A DNA stretch of 64,000 nt from positions 868,001 through 932,000 of the forward strand of contig CBDCFM010000021.1 of the NCBI GenBank assembly GCA_965216035.1. The letters are read 5' to 3'. Both the position numbers and the translations under genes were made by a program. Each line of letters opens with the position of its first letter. Positions within the stretch are counted from its first letter, which is position 1. Source of the DNA: G963664115 sp965216035. GTDB taxonomy: Bacteria; Acidobacteriota; Terriglobia; 20CM-2-55-15. The notes beneath the pieces are model-generated. The model made no database searches. It was not told where the DNA came from and saw only the letters and a program-made list of their open reading frames with translations. This document shows, in pieces, positions 36,440 to 45,868 of the stretch.

Positions 36440-37273
36440 ATGCTCGGCATGACGTTCCGGTTGGAATCTCCACTCCCGCAACGTTTGATGCGGGGGAAGG
36501 CTTTGCCGGCGGCCAGAACAACGGCTCTGGCTGTATGCGCAATGGTGTGCGTCACCAACTTCGCACACGGAGCCCGACCACCACAGCAAGCGGATCCAGA
36601 GCAATGCGGCTTCTTGTGTAAGTTGGGAAGCGACTTCCGAACATTTGGAACGTCGAGCCACACCGCTCTGGTGCTGGGCCCGGGTCTGGGTCTCAGCCTT
36701 TTGTCCAAGAATTTCGATGACGGTGTAACCCGGAGTCGTATCAACTCGGAGCTTTTTCCCGGTACGGCTTTGGATCATATTCTCGAACCGGGAGACATCG
36801 GAGGGGGATCTGCTGTGCAGTTTGGTGCAGCGTTCGCCACGCTTGCGATCGGAGAATTTTCTGGGGAGGACACCGTGGCGAACCTTGGCTCGGCGCTTGT
36901 TCGCGTCCAGCTTGTCAACGGAGTTGTGACCTCCGCGATGAAATACACCATACGGCGCACCCGCCCGGACAGCGCCTCGAGGACCTCGTTCCCATCGGGT
37001 CATACTTCGGGTTCATTCGCATCGGCCACGATTCTGCACCGAAGCTTCGGATGGAAGGCAGGGGTGCCAGCGTTTGCATTTGCCAGCATGGTAGGAGCGT
37101 CTCGAATCAGTGAAAACAAGCATTTCCTGAGTGACGTCGTCTTCGGGGCTGCTGTAGGCATCGCTTCAGGATTGAGCGTGGGAATGAGAGATCGAATTCT
37201 TCCCGTCCAAGTGTCCCCGCAGCTGGTCGACGGAGGCATGGCTGTCAAGGTGTCCTTTTCGGTGCTGAATTAG
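36440..37273 (+). CDS. PAP2-superfamily phosphatase
   Basis: 277 residues. The N-terminal ~45 residues hold a signal-like hydrophobic stretch. The three PAP2 motifs are present in order: K-x6-RP in KYTIRRTRP, PSGH in SFPSGHTSGS, and SR-x5-H-x3-D in SRISENKHFLSDV. This is the acid phosphatase/lipid phosphatase active site, with phospho-His chemistry. The region between is moderately hydrophobic, so a membrane-associated periplasmic enzyme acting on isoprenyl or phosphatidic acid phosphates is plausible. The C-terminal ~40 residues (VDGGMAVKVSFSVLN) look like an outer-membrane-type ending. Standalone gene. Confidence 0.9.
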   Translation: MLGMTFRLESPLPQRLMRGKALPAARTTALAVCAMVCVTNFAHGARPPQQADPEQCGFLCKLGSDFRTFGTSSHTALVLGPGLGLSLLSKNFDDGVTRSRINSELFPGTALDHILEPGDIGGGSAVQFGAAFATLAIGEFSGEDTVANLGSALVRVQLVNGVVTSAMKYTIRRTRPDSASRTSFPSGHTSGSFASATILHRSFGWKAGVPAFAFASMVGASRISENKHFLSDVVFGAAVGIASGLSVGMRDRILPVQVSPQLVDGGMAVKVSFSVLN

Positions 37274-37518
37274 CCTGCCTTCAGACGCACGCGAAGGCGT
37301 AAGTTCCGAGAAGCACAACTCAGGGGTCCACTCTCCTAGCTTGGCTGGCTCAGCGGCGCGCAGTTCGCCGACGTGGCAGCGTGCGTTCTCGAACTCAACG
37401 GGTACCCGGCCGGGGATGGTGATCTTCCCCCGGATCTTGCGGTCCTGAATCAGATCCCCCTCGCCCAACGTACCTCAGCTGGAAACGCGTTTGGCCGGCT
37501 TCAGCGGTTAAGCAGGCC

Positions 37519-38487
37519 TTATCTCAAGTACTCCTCGGTAAACGGCAGGTAGCGGCCAAGAACAATGATTGCCAACCACAGAATCATCGAACTCGCCGCG
37601 ACAAACCTGGCAAACGGGGGGGCATCTTCCCCGGGTCCCAGGTGCGCCCAGGTGCGGAAAGCGCCGGTGCAGTAGAACAGCAACAGATGCGCTCCCGCAA
37701 GCGATATAGCGAGCATCTTGAAGTGCAAATTGAGGTTGAAGACATAGAAGTAGGGCATGCCTACAAAGAAGAGCAGGCCAGTGATGACATTAACGATGAA
37801 CCCAGCGATGCCCCAAGGTAGGAGCCGGTGCAGGGGAGCTACCGGCAACTGCTTGAGAAATCCCAGCAGGCGGAGATTGAGTACTCCAACGGCAGCCACA
37901 ATCAATATCAGGCCAAGGAAGTGAAAGGTTTCTACAATTGGCCAGACCCAACGGGAATAATCGATCACCCAATATCTGAGCAAAGGGACTATCTCAGAGC
38001 CTAATGTCCCTACAATCGATACTGATTCCTCCCCGGACAGGATCTCCGGATGGCGGATTCCGCCACCCGTGTTCCCCGTGATTGCCATCAGGCCCACCGT
38101 CACAATCGAAAAAAGCAGGACCGCTGTCATGTTCCAACGTGCCAGGGGGCCCGGGGGTAGGCGTGAGATTCGACTAAACTGCCACAGTCCAAGTAAAGCG
38201 ACGGCGCCAGTGATCTCCATGAACACGAGTGCCAGCAGCGCCGCGCCCTGGTGGGTTTGAATCGAGGCTGCTGACACGCCGGACACTGCTGTGAGCATCT
38301 CCTCTGCCGCATTGCCGCTCATGTACGTGGGAATCGCCAGGAGAGCAATGAGCGAGAGAAGAGCAAGGCTGGCTTGCTTCAGGTGATCGCTGTGGGCAAC
38401 CAGGGCAGCAAGGAGAAGGCCAAGTCCGATGAAAGAACCGATGATCGGCCAATGATTCAGTAAAAGGTGTATATGCGCCAAATACAT
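37519..38487 (-). CDS. Multi-helix membrane protein, DUF2231/DUF6644-like
   Basis: 322 residues with about eight hydrophobic helices. The first half begins HIHLLLNHWPIIGSFIGLGL and has a His pair in SIQTHQGAALLALVFMEITG, like DUF2231-type small redox membrane domains. The second half (WPIVETFHFLGLILIVAAV, NLNLHFKMLAISLAGAHLLL) resembles DUF6644, also found alone in the next gene upstream. Several membrane His could hold heme b, as inference. It lies 12 bases after 38500-39006 on the same strand, so the two form an operon diverging from the NHL/GHWEGD operon. Confidence 0.7.
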   Translation of the reverse strand: MYLAHIHLLLNHWPIIGSFIGLGLLLAALVAHSDHLKQASLALLSLIALLAIPTYMSGNAAEEMLTAVSGVSAASIQTHQGAALLALVFMEITGAVALLGLWQFSRISRLPPGPLARWNMTAVLLFSIVTVGLMAITGNTGGGIRHPEILSGEESVSIVGTLGSEIVPLLRYWVIDYSRWVWPIVETFHFLGLILIVAAVGVLNLRLLGFLKQLPVAPLHRLLPWGIAGFIVNVITGLLFFVGMPYFYVFNLNLHFKMLAISLAGAHLLLFYCTGAFRTWAHLGPGEDAPPFARFVAASSMILWLAIIVLGRYLPFTEEYLR

Positions 38488-38499
38488 CAGTGAATTCTC

Positions 38500-39006
38500 T
38501 TACCCAAGGTAGGTCAGATAGCTGAACGTATAGGCGAGCAAGCGGCCCGCCGTGATAGCCCCAACCCAAAAGACGAGAGACCATGCCGCAAAAATTTTGC
38601 CCTTCGCCATCATGGCGGTCTCACCCAAGCTAGGGTCGGCGAATACGCGATTCTTAAGGATTTGCATCATCGTGACGGCAAACCCGATCGACACCAGCTT
38701 GATGTAGAAATCCGGGTTAGTCAGGGCTTTAGTCGGATAGGCGATCAGAAGAAATACGCCGGATACAACCTGTATCCAGAAGCCGACCCATATGAAGCGG
38801 TATAATCCCTTGAGGGGCGCCAAAGGCAGGTCCGGTGCAACGCCAAGAATCCGCAAGGCAACTACCACGCTCGCGCCCACGAGCAATCCCATGCCGACAG
38901 CGTGAAAGGAGAGCACAAACCAGAATGCGAACAGCGACGTTGATTCCCGGAGCCATATACTCAGACCACTTTCTTCGATCACCATGAAAAACTGCGGAAG
39001 ATCCAA
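38500..39006 (-). CDS. DUF6644-like membrane protein
   Basis: 168 residues from a TTG at 39004-39006; AAAGGAGG lies five bases upstream, which favours it over the upstream in-frame ATG or the internal ATG at 38985. About five hydrophobic helices: SLFAFWFVLSFHAVGMGLLV, YRFIWVGFWIQVVSGVFLLI, FYIKLVSIGFAVTMMQIL and WSLVFWVGAITAGRLLAYTF. Conserved FHAVGM and KLVSI resemble the second half of the downstream gene. Probable heme- or quinone-linked role is inference only. Operon leader for 37519. Confidence 0.7.
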   Translation of the reverse strand: MDLPQFFMVIEESGLSIWLRESTSLFAFWFVLSFHAVGMGLLVGASVVVALRILGVAPDLPLAPLKGLYRFIWVGFWIQVVSGVFLLIAYPTKALTNPDFYIKLVSIGFAVTMMQILKNRVFADPSLGETAMMAKGKIFAAWSLVFWVGAITAGRLLAYTFSYLTYLG

Positions 39007-39282
39007 GTTTGCCTCCTTTATAGAGACTCGCGTCGGATCTTCGGACGGCGGCCGAAAATAACCCGACACAAAACCGAAAAGCTCAGACAGGGGACGTAAT
39101 GTGTCATAGCCTTAACCCCGCGTCAAGCCGTGCTTCGACCGATAGGCGTTCGGTGGCAGGACGTCACGCCGACATAAAGTGTCCATTGACATCTCGAGCG
39201 TACGGTAGACTGACGGCGAAACCGGCGGCCGAATTAAAAGACGCCGGTGATTGAAGAACCTGAAGAACTGGGGAGAGCTACG

Positions 39283-40518
39283 ATGCAGCGAACGTTCCTG
39301 ACGGGTCTGGCCATACTGGTCATCGTTTGGGTCATGAACCCACGTGTGCTGGGCGAGACGGGGAGCGCTCAAGGTTTAGGGCAGGCGCCGATTTTCCAGG
39401 TCGAACCCGGGTGGCTCAAGCTCCCGCCAAACTGGGTATTGGGGCAGGGCTCCGCGGTGGCTGTCGACAAACACGATCACGTATGGATACTGCACCGTCC
39501 CCGCTATGTGGGGAGACTCTATGAGCAACCGGCCGGCAAGACAGTGGCGCCTCCGGTTCTGGAATTCGACGCGACAGGGCAGTTTATTCAAGGGTGGGGC
39601 GGACCCGGCGACGGGTATGACTGGCCCGATCAGGAGCACGGCATTTACGTTGACGATGAGGACAGTGTCTGGATCGGGGGGAGCGCCCGTCCCGCCTTGG
39701 CAGGACCCGGCCCGGTAAACGTGCGATCCGACAACATGCTGCTGAAGTTCACGAACACGGGGGCGTTCGTGATGCAAATCGGCCAGAGGGATCACAGCAC
39801 GGGGAACAACGATAGGAATAATCTGTATGCGCCGACCGAAGTGTTTGTCTATGGCGAAACAAATGAGGTTTTCGTCTCCGATGGCTACATCAATCGGCGT
39901 GTGATCGTCTTTGATGCGAACACCGGGGCATTCCGGCGCATGTGGGGCGCGTTTGGCAATATCCCGCTGGATTCCCCCGACCAGCTGAAAAATGCCCGGA
40001 TACCCCACCCCAACCCGGGTACCCGCGGTCCGGATCCTCCTGCAGCGCCCGCCAGGGGAGTCAACGCACGACCGGCCGCAACAGGCCCGGGTCCGGACCA
40101 GTTCAACACCGTGCATGCCATTGAAGTGTCAACGGATGGGTTGGTCTATGTTGCCGACCGATCCAATAGTCGCGTCCAGGTGTTCACGATCGACGGCGAA
40201 TACGTCACAGAAGTGTTCATCAACCGCGGGGGAGGGCGTAACTCGGCTGCCGGAATGGCACTCTCGCCCGATCCGGAGCAACGATTCCTCTACGTCGCCG
40301 ACTTTGGCGGTGCGAGCGTGGTCGTGATGGATCGGCGGACCCTCGAAGTGCTGTACCAGTTCGGCGACAGCAGCGGAACAGCTGGAAATTTTGTGGTGCG
40401 GGGCCCCCACCATATGGCTGTCGATTCGAAGGGCAGTTTATACACCGCCGAAGTTCACCCAGGGAACCGGGTCCAGAAGTTCGTGTTCAACGGAATGGGT
40501 CCCCCGCCACGGCAGTGA
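39283..40518 (+). CDS. Exported NHL-repeat (six-bladed propeller) protein
   Basis: About 411 residues from ATG 39283 with GGGGAGAG upstream and a signal peptide (FLTGLAILVIVWVMNPRVLG). Blades are marked by recurring patterns such as GSAVAVDKHDHVWILHRP, EHGIYVDDEDSVWIGG, TEVFVYGETNEVFVSDGYIN, HAIEVSTDGLVYVADRSN and GPHHMAVDSKGSLYTAEVHP. Similar propellers are seen in peptidyl-alpha-hydroxyglycine lyases and in non-enzymatic scaffolds; the lyase metal residues could not be assigned. It heads a plus-strand set with two GHWEGD proteins and DUF6152, after a 288-base gap. Confidence 0.82.
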   Translation: MQRTFLTGLAILVIVWVMNPRVLGETGSAQGLGQAPIFQVEPGWLKLPPNWVLGQGSAVAVDKHDHVWILHRPRYVGRLYEQPAGKTVAPPVLEFDATGQFIQGWGGPGDGYDWPDQEHGIYVDDEDSVWIGGSARPALAGPGPVNVRSDNMLLKFTNTGAFVMQIGQRDHSTGNNDRNNLYAPTEVFVYGETNEVFVSDGYINRRVIVFDANTGAFRRMWGAFGNIPLDSPDQLKNARIPHPNPGTRGPDPPAAPARGVNARPAATGPGPDQFNTVHAIEVSTDGLVYVADRSNSRVQVFTIDGEYVTEVFINRGGGRNSAAGMALSPDPEQRFLYVADFGGASVVVMDRRTLEVLYQFGDSSGTAGNFVVRGPHHMAVDSKGSLYTAEVHPGNRVQKFVFNGMGPPPRQ

Positions 40519-40806
40519 GCGTGAAGCATTGAAGTGCGGCTGGCGAAGATCGGACTCTTCGCCGAGGGATTCTCGTCCTCGGCGGCTTTTTCCCCGCTGC
40601 TATGGGGCTTTCTGCAAGACGCTTTCGGACCAGTCAATCGCGTCGGTCGCAACAGAGAGGAACTAGAGGAGATACCGTTGACAGCACAGAACTCGCAGCT
40701 TACAATTTGCACGTCAACAAGAAGAAGCCCGCAAAGATGTAGGAGGGCGTGCCAAGGGGCACTGCTCGCGTCAAAGACAGGCGTAATTGTACAGGGGAGG
40801 TCTTAG

Positions 40807-41886
40807 ATGATTTATCGCGCTCTTATGGCAGGAACCGTTCTGGCTGTCCTGGTTTTTTCAGCGTCGCTGACCGTGGTACCCGTCGCCGGCCAGGCCCCTT
40901 CCGACGCCGTAACCTCGTCGGACGCCGTAACAGCGGAGTGGCCCCCGCCCCCAACGACGTACTCCCCGCCCCAGACGCCATGGGGCGATCCGGACCTGCA
41001 GGGTACCTGGGACTCTCTGAGCCGGATCCCGATGGAACGACAGGAAGTGTATGAGGGAAAACCGGTCCTGACGGATGAAGAATGGGCCGCATGGTTGATC
41101 CGCGAGCCACCGAATATGACCGGCTACAACGACTTCTGGAACAATCGGGACTTCGTCAGGGACCGGCGAACGTCGCTCGTTGTCGATCCGCCGGATGGGA
41201 GAATCCCTGCGTTGACGCCTGAAGCGCAGGCGAAGCTGGAGGCGCATGAAGCGGCCATGAATGTGCCGGGACGGAGCCGCTACGAAACTTGGGAAGACTT
41301 CCGCACCATGTCGCGTTGCATCGCGGCGCACTCGCCCCAGGGTCCGATGGATTACAACAGCGCCGTGTTGATTATGCAGTCGCCCGGGTGGGTGGTCATG
41401 GTCCGCGAGCGGCTCGACACCCGGGTTATCCCGCTTAACGGGACTCCGCATCTGGACCCCGACATCCGTCAGTGGAACGGGGACTCTCGGGGTCACTGGG
41501 AGGGCAATACCCTCGTCGTCGAGACGAGGAATTTCTCGGAAAAGCAGATGGGGACCGGCAGCGCCCGCCCGGCCACCAACCCCGGAGCTTCGTCCGGACC
41601 GTCCTTCATCAAGAGAGGAGTTACCTTCGAGAACTTCCGTCTGACCGAACGCTTCGTCGTCATCAGCCCGACGCGGATGCACTACTATGCCACGCTCGAT
41701 GATCCGACGACGTGGACCCGACCCTGGACCTTCATGCTTCCCTGGGTGAAGGACGACAACTATCAGATGCTCGAGTACGCCTGTGTCGAGGGCGACATCA
41801 GCGTCGGCGCTGCCCTGAGGGGTGAGCGTATGATCGAGGCGAGGGAACGCGCCGCGTCAGAGGCCGCGAACGAGGAACAGCGATGA
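40807..41886 (+). CDS. GHWEGDTLVV-family exported protein
   Basis: 359 residues; GGGGAGGTCTTAG precedes the ATG. Signal peptide ends near VVPVAGQ. Family marks: PWGDPDLQGTWDSLSRIP, RRTSLVVDPPDGRIPALTPE, SRCIAAHSPQGP, VLIMQSPGWVVMVRER, RGHWEGNTLVVETRNFSE, FRLTERFVVI and TLDDPTTWTRPWTFMLPW, ending EYACVEGD. It is the closest relative of the gene at 50511. Its stop overlaps the start of the next paralogue by 4 bases (ATGA), showing translational coupling. Function unknown. Confidence 0.75.
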   Translation: MIYRALMAGTVLAVLVFSASLTVVPVAGQAPSDAVTSSDAVTAEWPPPPTTYSPPQTPWGDPDLQGTWDSLSRIPMERQEVYEGKPVLTDEEWAAWLIREPPNMTGYNDFWNNRDFVRDRRTSLVVDPPDGRIPALTPEAQAKLEAHEAAMNVPGRSRYETWEDFRTMSRCIAAHSPQGPMDYNSAVLIMQSPGWVVMVRERLDTRVIPLNGTPHLDPDIRQWNGDSRGHWEGNTLVVETRNFSEKQMGTGSARPATNPGASSGPSFIKRGVTFENFRLTERFVVISPTRMHYYATLDDPTTWTRPWTFMLPWVKDDNYQMLEYACVEGDISVGAALRGERMIEARERAASEAANEEQR

Positions 41887-42788
41887 GGGACGAGTTACAG
41901 ATAGAGAAGGCCGATCAGACGTCTGAGCAGCGGAGCTCCTCGCTGCTGCGAATCGTCACGACTGCCGTAACGGCTATTGTCCTGCTGTTTTCGGCGACAG
42001 GAATTGCCGCTCAAACGCCCTCGGGCGAAATACCCCGGTTGGCCGACGGCACGCCGGACTTGAACGGTTTCTGGCAAACCCTCAACACCGCATACTGGAA
42101 CCTCGAAACTCAGGCCGGCGGCCCCGCCCCGCCTGAAGGACTCATGCTCGGTGCGATCGCCGCCATTCCACCCGGCCTGGGCGTGGTTCAGGGAGGAGAG
42201 ATCCCCTACCAGGCGTGGGCTCTGGAAAAACGCAACGAGAACCGGGAAAACTGGACGGAACTCGATACCGAGCTGAACTGCTTCCTCCCGGGTGTGCCCC
42301 GGGTGACGTATCTGCCCCATCCGTTCCAGATCCTCCAGTACAAGGACCGGGTCCTGATTATCTACCAGTATTCATATGCCCGCCGCGATATCCGTATGAC
42401 CGAACCCACCGAGGAGCCTCCTATCGAGCAGTGGCTGGGATGGTCCTACGGCCGCTGGGAAGGGGACACACTCGTGATCAATGTCTCCGGTTTCCTGCCG
42501 GCCTCCGACCTCCGGCCGAATGAGCCGCCTCTCGGGAACTGGCTGGACCGGTCGGGGAATTTCTACAGCGAGGGGCTTCACGTGGTCGAACGTTATACCC
42601 CGATAGACGGGACCCATATCATGTACGAGGCCACGATAGAGGATCCAAACGTCTATACGCGGCCCTGGACCATCAGCATGCCGCTCTATCGTCGTCTGGA
42701 GCCGAATATGCGGATTCTGGAATTCAAATGCGCCGAGTACATCGAGGAGATGAATTGGGGCGAGTATCGAAGACAGCCGGAAAACTGA
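41883..42788 (+). CDS. GHWEGDTLVV-family exported protein, divergent paralogue
   Basis: 301 residues. A polar ~22-residue lead is followed by a signal-type helix (IVTTAVTAIVLLFSATGIAA). Family marks are weaker but in order: GTPDLNGFWQTL, CFLPGVPRVTYLPHPFQILQ, YKDRVLIIYQYSY, YGRWEGDTLVINVSGFLP, VVERYTPID and TIEDPNVYTRPWTISMPL, ending LEFKCAEY. The first His of GHWEGD is Arg. The ATG overlaps the upstream stop. A DUF6152 gene follows 54 bases later, completing a three-gene unit. Confidence 0.75.
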   Translation: MRDELQIEKADQTSEQRSSSLLRIVTTAVTAIVLLFSATGIAAQTPSGEIPRLADGTPDLNGFWQTLNTAYWNLETQAGGPAPPEGLMLGAIAAIPPGLGVVQGGEIPYQAWALEKRNENRENWTELDTELNCFLPGVPRVTYLPHPFQILQYKDRVLIIYQYSYARRDIRMTEPTEEPPIEQWLGWSYGRWEGDTLVINVSGFLPASDLRPNEPPLGNWLDRSGNFYSEGLHVVERYTPIDGTHIMYEATIEDPNVYTRPWTISMPLYRRLEPNMRILEFKCAEYIEEMNWGEYRRQPEN

Positions 42789-42842
42789 TCCCACATTCAA
42801 CATGCACACTATTAGACAACTCAACTCACAGAGGTACAGGTG

Positions 42843-43280
42843 ATGCGAAATACGCTCTTGGTGATGGCCGTCATTGTCGGTCTCTTGTTTCTGGGCACGG
42901 CACCCGCTATGGCCCATCACGCCTTTTCTTCGGAATTCGACGGAAATCGGCCCGTTGAGCTGACGGGAACCGTCACCCGGATGGCTTGGGTCAATCCCCA
43001 TGCATGGATCTACATGGACGTCGCACAGCCCGACGGTACGGTGGAACAGTGGATGGTCGAAGGGGGCACCCCCAATACGCTGATCCGGCGGGGCTTGAGG
43101 CGGTCGGACCTGCCGGCCGGAACGGAGATCAAGGTCAATGGTTTTCGTTCCAAGGACGGAACGATGCGCGCCAACGGCACGAACATCACGCTGGCCAATG
43201 GACGGCAGCTATTTATTGGCTCGCCCGGCACAGGTGCCCCGTTAGAAGGGCGCGAGAATATCGAGACGCCGGGGAACTAG
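42843..43280 (+). CDS. Exported DUF6152 protein
   Basis: 145 residues from ATG 42843; a GTG just before it is in frame. Signal peptide ends PAMAHH. DUF6152 pattern: HHAFSSEFDGNRPVELTG, TVTRMAWVNPHAWIYMDV, VEQWMVEGGTPNTLIRRG, and EIKVNGFRSKDGTMRANG, with the end LANGRQLFIGSPG. It parallels 33186 closely, including the HH at the mature N-terminus and the NPH. Last gene of the GHWEGD set; it converges with the DUF5916 barrel gene, 10 bases away. Confidence 0.85.
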   Translation: MRNTLLVMAVIVGLLFLGTAPAMAHHAFSSEFDGNRPVELTGTVTRMAWVNPHAWIYMDVAQPDGTVEQWMVEGGTPNTLIRRGLRRSDLPAGTEIKVNGFRSKDGTMRANGTNITLANGRQLFIGSPGTGAPLEGRENIETPGN

Positions 43281-43290
43281 CTCGAAAATC

Positions 43291-45486
43291 CTAAAAGTTA
43301 AACAGGTTGGTTGCCTTTACAAGAAAAGCGCGATCGATGAACTGGCCCGTCGTCGTGTCGCGACGTTCGTTGTATACGATGAACAGATCGCTCAGCGGGC
43401 GATGGATGATGTTATATCGGATGTTCGAGATGAATTGACGGGTATCCGCATTGTACTGAAGAAAGGCATTCAGCATCATGTTTGGATTGAAGGCATAGAA
43501 CCATCGAGTTCCGACCAGATTCGTTGTAAATGACCCCACGGGCAGCGCGACGCGGTTGCCGCTGTAAGTGAGGTCAACGTTCAGATGGTGGTTGGGCTTA
43601 AGGGACAGTCCGATCGCAAACGAAGTCTGGCGGCCATTCCAGAACTCACCCCAACTCGCGTTCACATCAGCTGAGAGTTTTCTGCCCCGGTTGGAATTTG
43701 CACGGACGGCGTAACGAGCGTATCTGTAGACGCCTCCGGGTATGGCCAGATTGGATCGGATATCGAAGGGCTGTCCGAGCCGATCGAAGGTCCAGGTTGT
43801 GCTGAAGTTTAACGACGCGCTATTTCTAAAGGTGAGCCCCGTCTCGAGGTTCTGAGTGCGTGTCTCGACCCTGCCGCTTCGGGAACCCGCAAAATATTCG
43901 GCCCCGCCGGCGAACGTCAAATTTCGCAAGAGCCTGCTGCTGTCAATGCGCGGGCGCCAAGACGCGTCTCCGGAGTAGTGCCGCACGTCGGTGCGGCGAA
44001 CGAAGCCGACCCCGGGTTTGAAGTTTGACTGTACTTCGTCGTATTGGCTGTTAACCGACAGGTCATCGTCAATCCAGCCGATTGATAACAGGCGCGCCTG
44101 GTCGTTGCCGCGCGCACCAGCGGTGTCGCTCCGCAGAAGGTACGAGCCGACCTCGATCTTGTCGAAAAACAGGCTGGTGTCCACCCCGTAAACACGGTTA
44201 TGGTTGTCCGGCACTGCTGAACCCCGGCTCATCATTAAGGCGCCGACATAGGAGCGCCTCAGAAAACTTCTTTTGATGCGACCCACGAAAAAGTTATTCG
44301 AGGGCAACGCGCCTTCACGCTCGGTTTTCATTGCCAGAAGACCGATGTCATATGAGCCGACTGTCCCTGAGGCGCGCACGCCTCCCATTAGCGGAATCGG
44401 TTCCCCGGCTGGGCCCAGTCCAATCCGTCGGCTGAAGAACGGGATCAGGTTGCTCTGGTCGCCGCTCCGCGAAAAACGGAAGATGCCGGCGTTTTCCAGA
44501 AAAAACTCTCGTTTTTCCGGAAACAGAATGCTGAAGCGAGTCAGATTGACCTGTTGCTGATCGACTTCGACCTGCGAGAAGTCGGTCCGATAGCTCGCAT
44601 CGAGCGTGAGAGACTGCGTCAGGCCGTATTTCAAGTCGACGCCGCCATCACCACTGATCGTCCTCTCTGCCCCATTGTCGGTTCGAACGTGAGTGATGCC
44701 TGAACTGACGTAAGGCTTGATTTTCAGATTCCGCCCCTGATCAATATTCTCAAGGCCCACGAGGGTGCCCGCCGTTGAACCCGTGGGCGTGCTGTAGCGG
44801 CGCGGGATCGGTGTCCAGGTGCTGTCCTCACTTTTCCGACGCACGCGGCGAAGCATATTGAGACCCCAGACCTGGGACGGGGAGTTGCTGAACCGCAGCG
44901 TCTTGAACGGAATGACAAACTCGGCGACCCAGCCCTGGCTATCGCGCGTAACGGTCACGTCCCAGACACCATGCCAATCGTAGTTGACGAGCCTGCCCTG
45001 GGGGTTGTCAGACACCTGGCCGTCGCGCCGTCCTCCCGCCGGATTGATGCCCAGGAAAAATCCGGATCGCTCGTCATGGAGTGTATCGAGGTAAATCGCA
45101 AACCCATCCTCGTTTACGCCCTGGATGTCACGCCTCATCTCATTCATCACGAGTTTATCGGGTTCGGAGTCGAAGCAGCGCACGCCTATGTATAGATTGT
45201 CCGAGTCGTAGAGGAAACGCACTTCTGTTTGCTCCGTAGCCGGAGCACCGGTGTTGGGTTCGTACTGAGTGAAGTCCGTTGCAAATTCGGCTCTCATCCA
45301 CGCCGACTCAGTCAACTCACCATCGACGATAATCCTTTCCTCCGAACTCATGGCCACAGCCCGGGCCACTCGCTCAAAGCGGACGGTGTCATAGTCGATC
45401 GGGGGTGAGGTCGTCGGCAGCTGTCCTGCAAAGGCAACTATTGCCGTTAGTCCGGAGGTTGCGACAACAAATGCAATATTCCGCAT
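43291..45486 (-). CDS. Outer-membrane CBM9-like/DUF5916 protein
   Basis: About 731 residues from ATG 45484-45486, with a signal peptide (IAFVVATSGLTAIVAFAG). The N-terminal carbohydrate-binding family 9-like domain spans about 45-240: RIIVDGELTESAWMRA, VRFLYDSDNLYIGVRCFD, DGFAIYLDTLHDERSGFFLG, FVIPFKTLRF. The rest is DUF5916, with beta-barrel strands (YRTDFSQVEVDQQQVNLTRF, FPEKREFFLENAGIF) and a terminal Phe (KATNLFNF), as in outer-membrane barrels. Probably binds or imports an oligomeric substrate; ligand unknown. A paralogue ends the window at 62112. Confidence 0.87.
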   Translation of the reverse strand: MRNIAFVVATSGLTAIVAFAGQLPTTSPPIDYDTVRFERVARAVAMSSEERIIVDGELTESAWMRAEFATDFTQYEPNTGAPATEQTEVRFLYDSDNLYIGVRCFDSEPDKLVMNEMRRDIQGVNEDGFAIYLDTLHDERSGFFLGINPAGGRRDGQVSDNPQGRLVNYDWHGVWDVTVTRDSQGWVAEFVIPFKTLRFSNSPSQVWGLNMLRRVRRKSEDSTWTPIPRRYSTPTGSTAGTLVGLENIDQGRNLKIKPYVSSGITHVRTDNGAERTISGDGGVDLKYGLTQSLTLDASYRTDFSQVEVDQQQVNLTRFSILFPEKREFFLENAGIFRFSRSGDQSNLIPFFSRRIGLGPAGEPIPLMGGVRASGTVGSYDIGLLAMKTEREGALPSNNFFVGRIKRSFLRRSYVGALMMSRGSAVPDNHNRVYGVDTSLFFDKIEVGSYLLRSDTAGARGNDQARLLSIGWIDDDLSVNSQYDEVQSNFKPGVGFVRRTDVRHYSGDASWRPRIDSSRLLRNLTFAGGAEYFAGSRSGRVETRTQNLETGLTFRNSASLNFSTTWTFDRLGQPFDIRSNLAIPGGVYRYARYAVRANSNRGRKLSADVNASWGEFWNGRQTSFAIGLSLKPNHHLNVDLTYSGNRVALPVGSFTTNLVGTRWFYAFNPNMMLNAFLQYNADTRQFISNIRYNIIHRPLSDLFIVYNERRDTTTGQFIDRAFLVKATNLFNF

Positions 45487-45868
45487 CAATCGGAGATCCT
45501 CAACCGAAAATCCAAGCACTGTACAACAGCTCTGTCAGTCTATGGTAACGGGATCGGCGCATTTTCATCCCCCCGCGATGCCCTCCGTGGAAATCGTGCC
45601 CTTCAACACGAGGTCCGAGCGTTGCCAGTATCACAACCCGTTTGCTTGCCGTCGCGAACAATCTTTCACCAGACGCCATCGGAATGGAGTCTGACGGAGA
45701 GGCAATGTTGCCTGCGAACGCCGCAGGTTGCGGCGGCGAAAAATGTAGGTGCAGGCATCCTCCCAAGGTGTACTCTTGCAGTCAGGGCGCAGTTCGTGTG
45801 AGACATGATGCGTGTTCAATCTCGGATCAGGGGCATCCGTTGCCCCGGCTGTTAGGGGGAAGACAAAC
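45487..45868. other. Divergent intergenic region, no gene seen
   Basis: 382 bases between the DUF5916 gene and soxC. Short frames only; no repeat, RNA or convincing promoter could be identified by eye. It must hold promoters for both directions. Confidence 0.4.

Noticed and set aside
37166..37468. Minus-strand ORF beyond the membrane-protein operon, with text DLIQDRKIRGKITIPGRVP
   Set aside because: Overlaps the PAP2 gene end, lacks a start signal, and no domain is complete.
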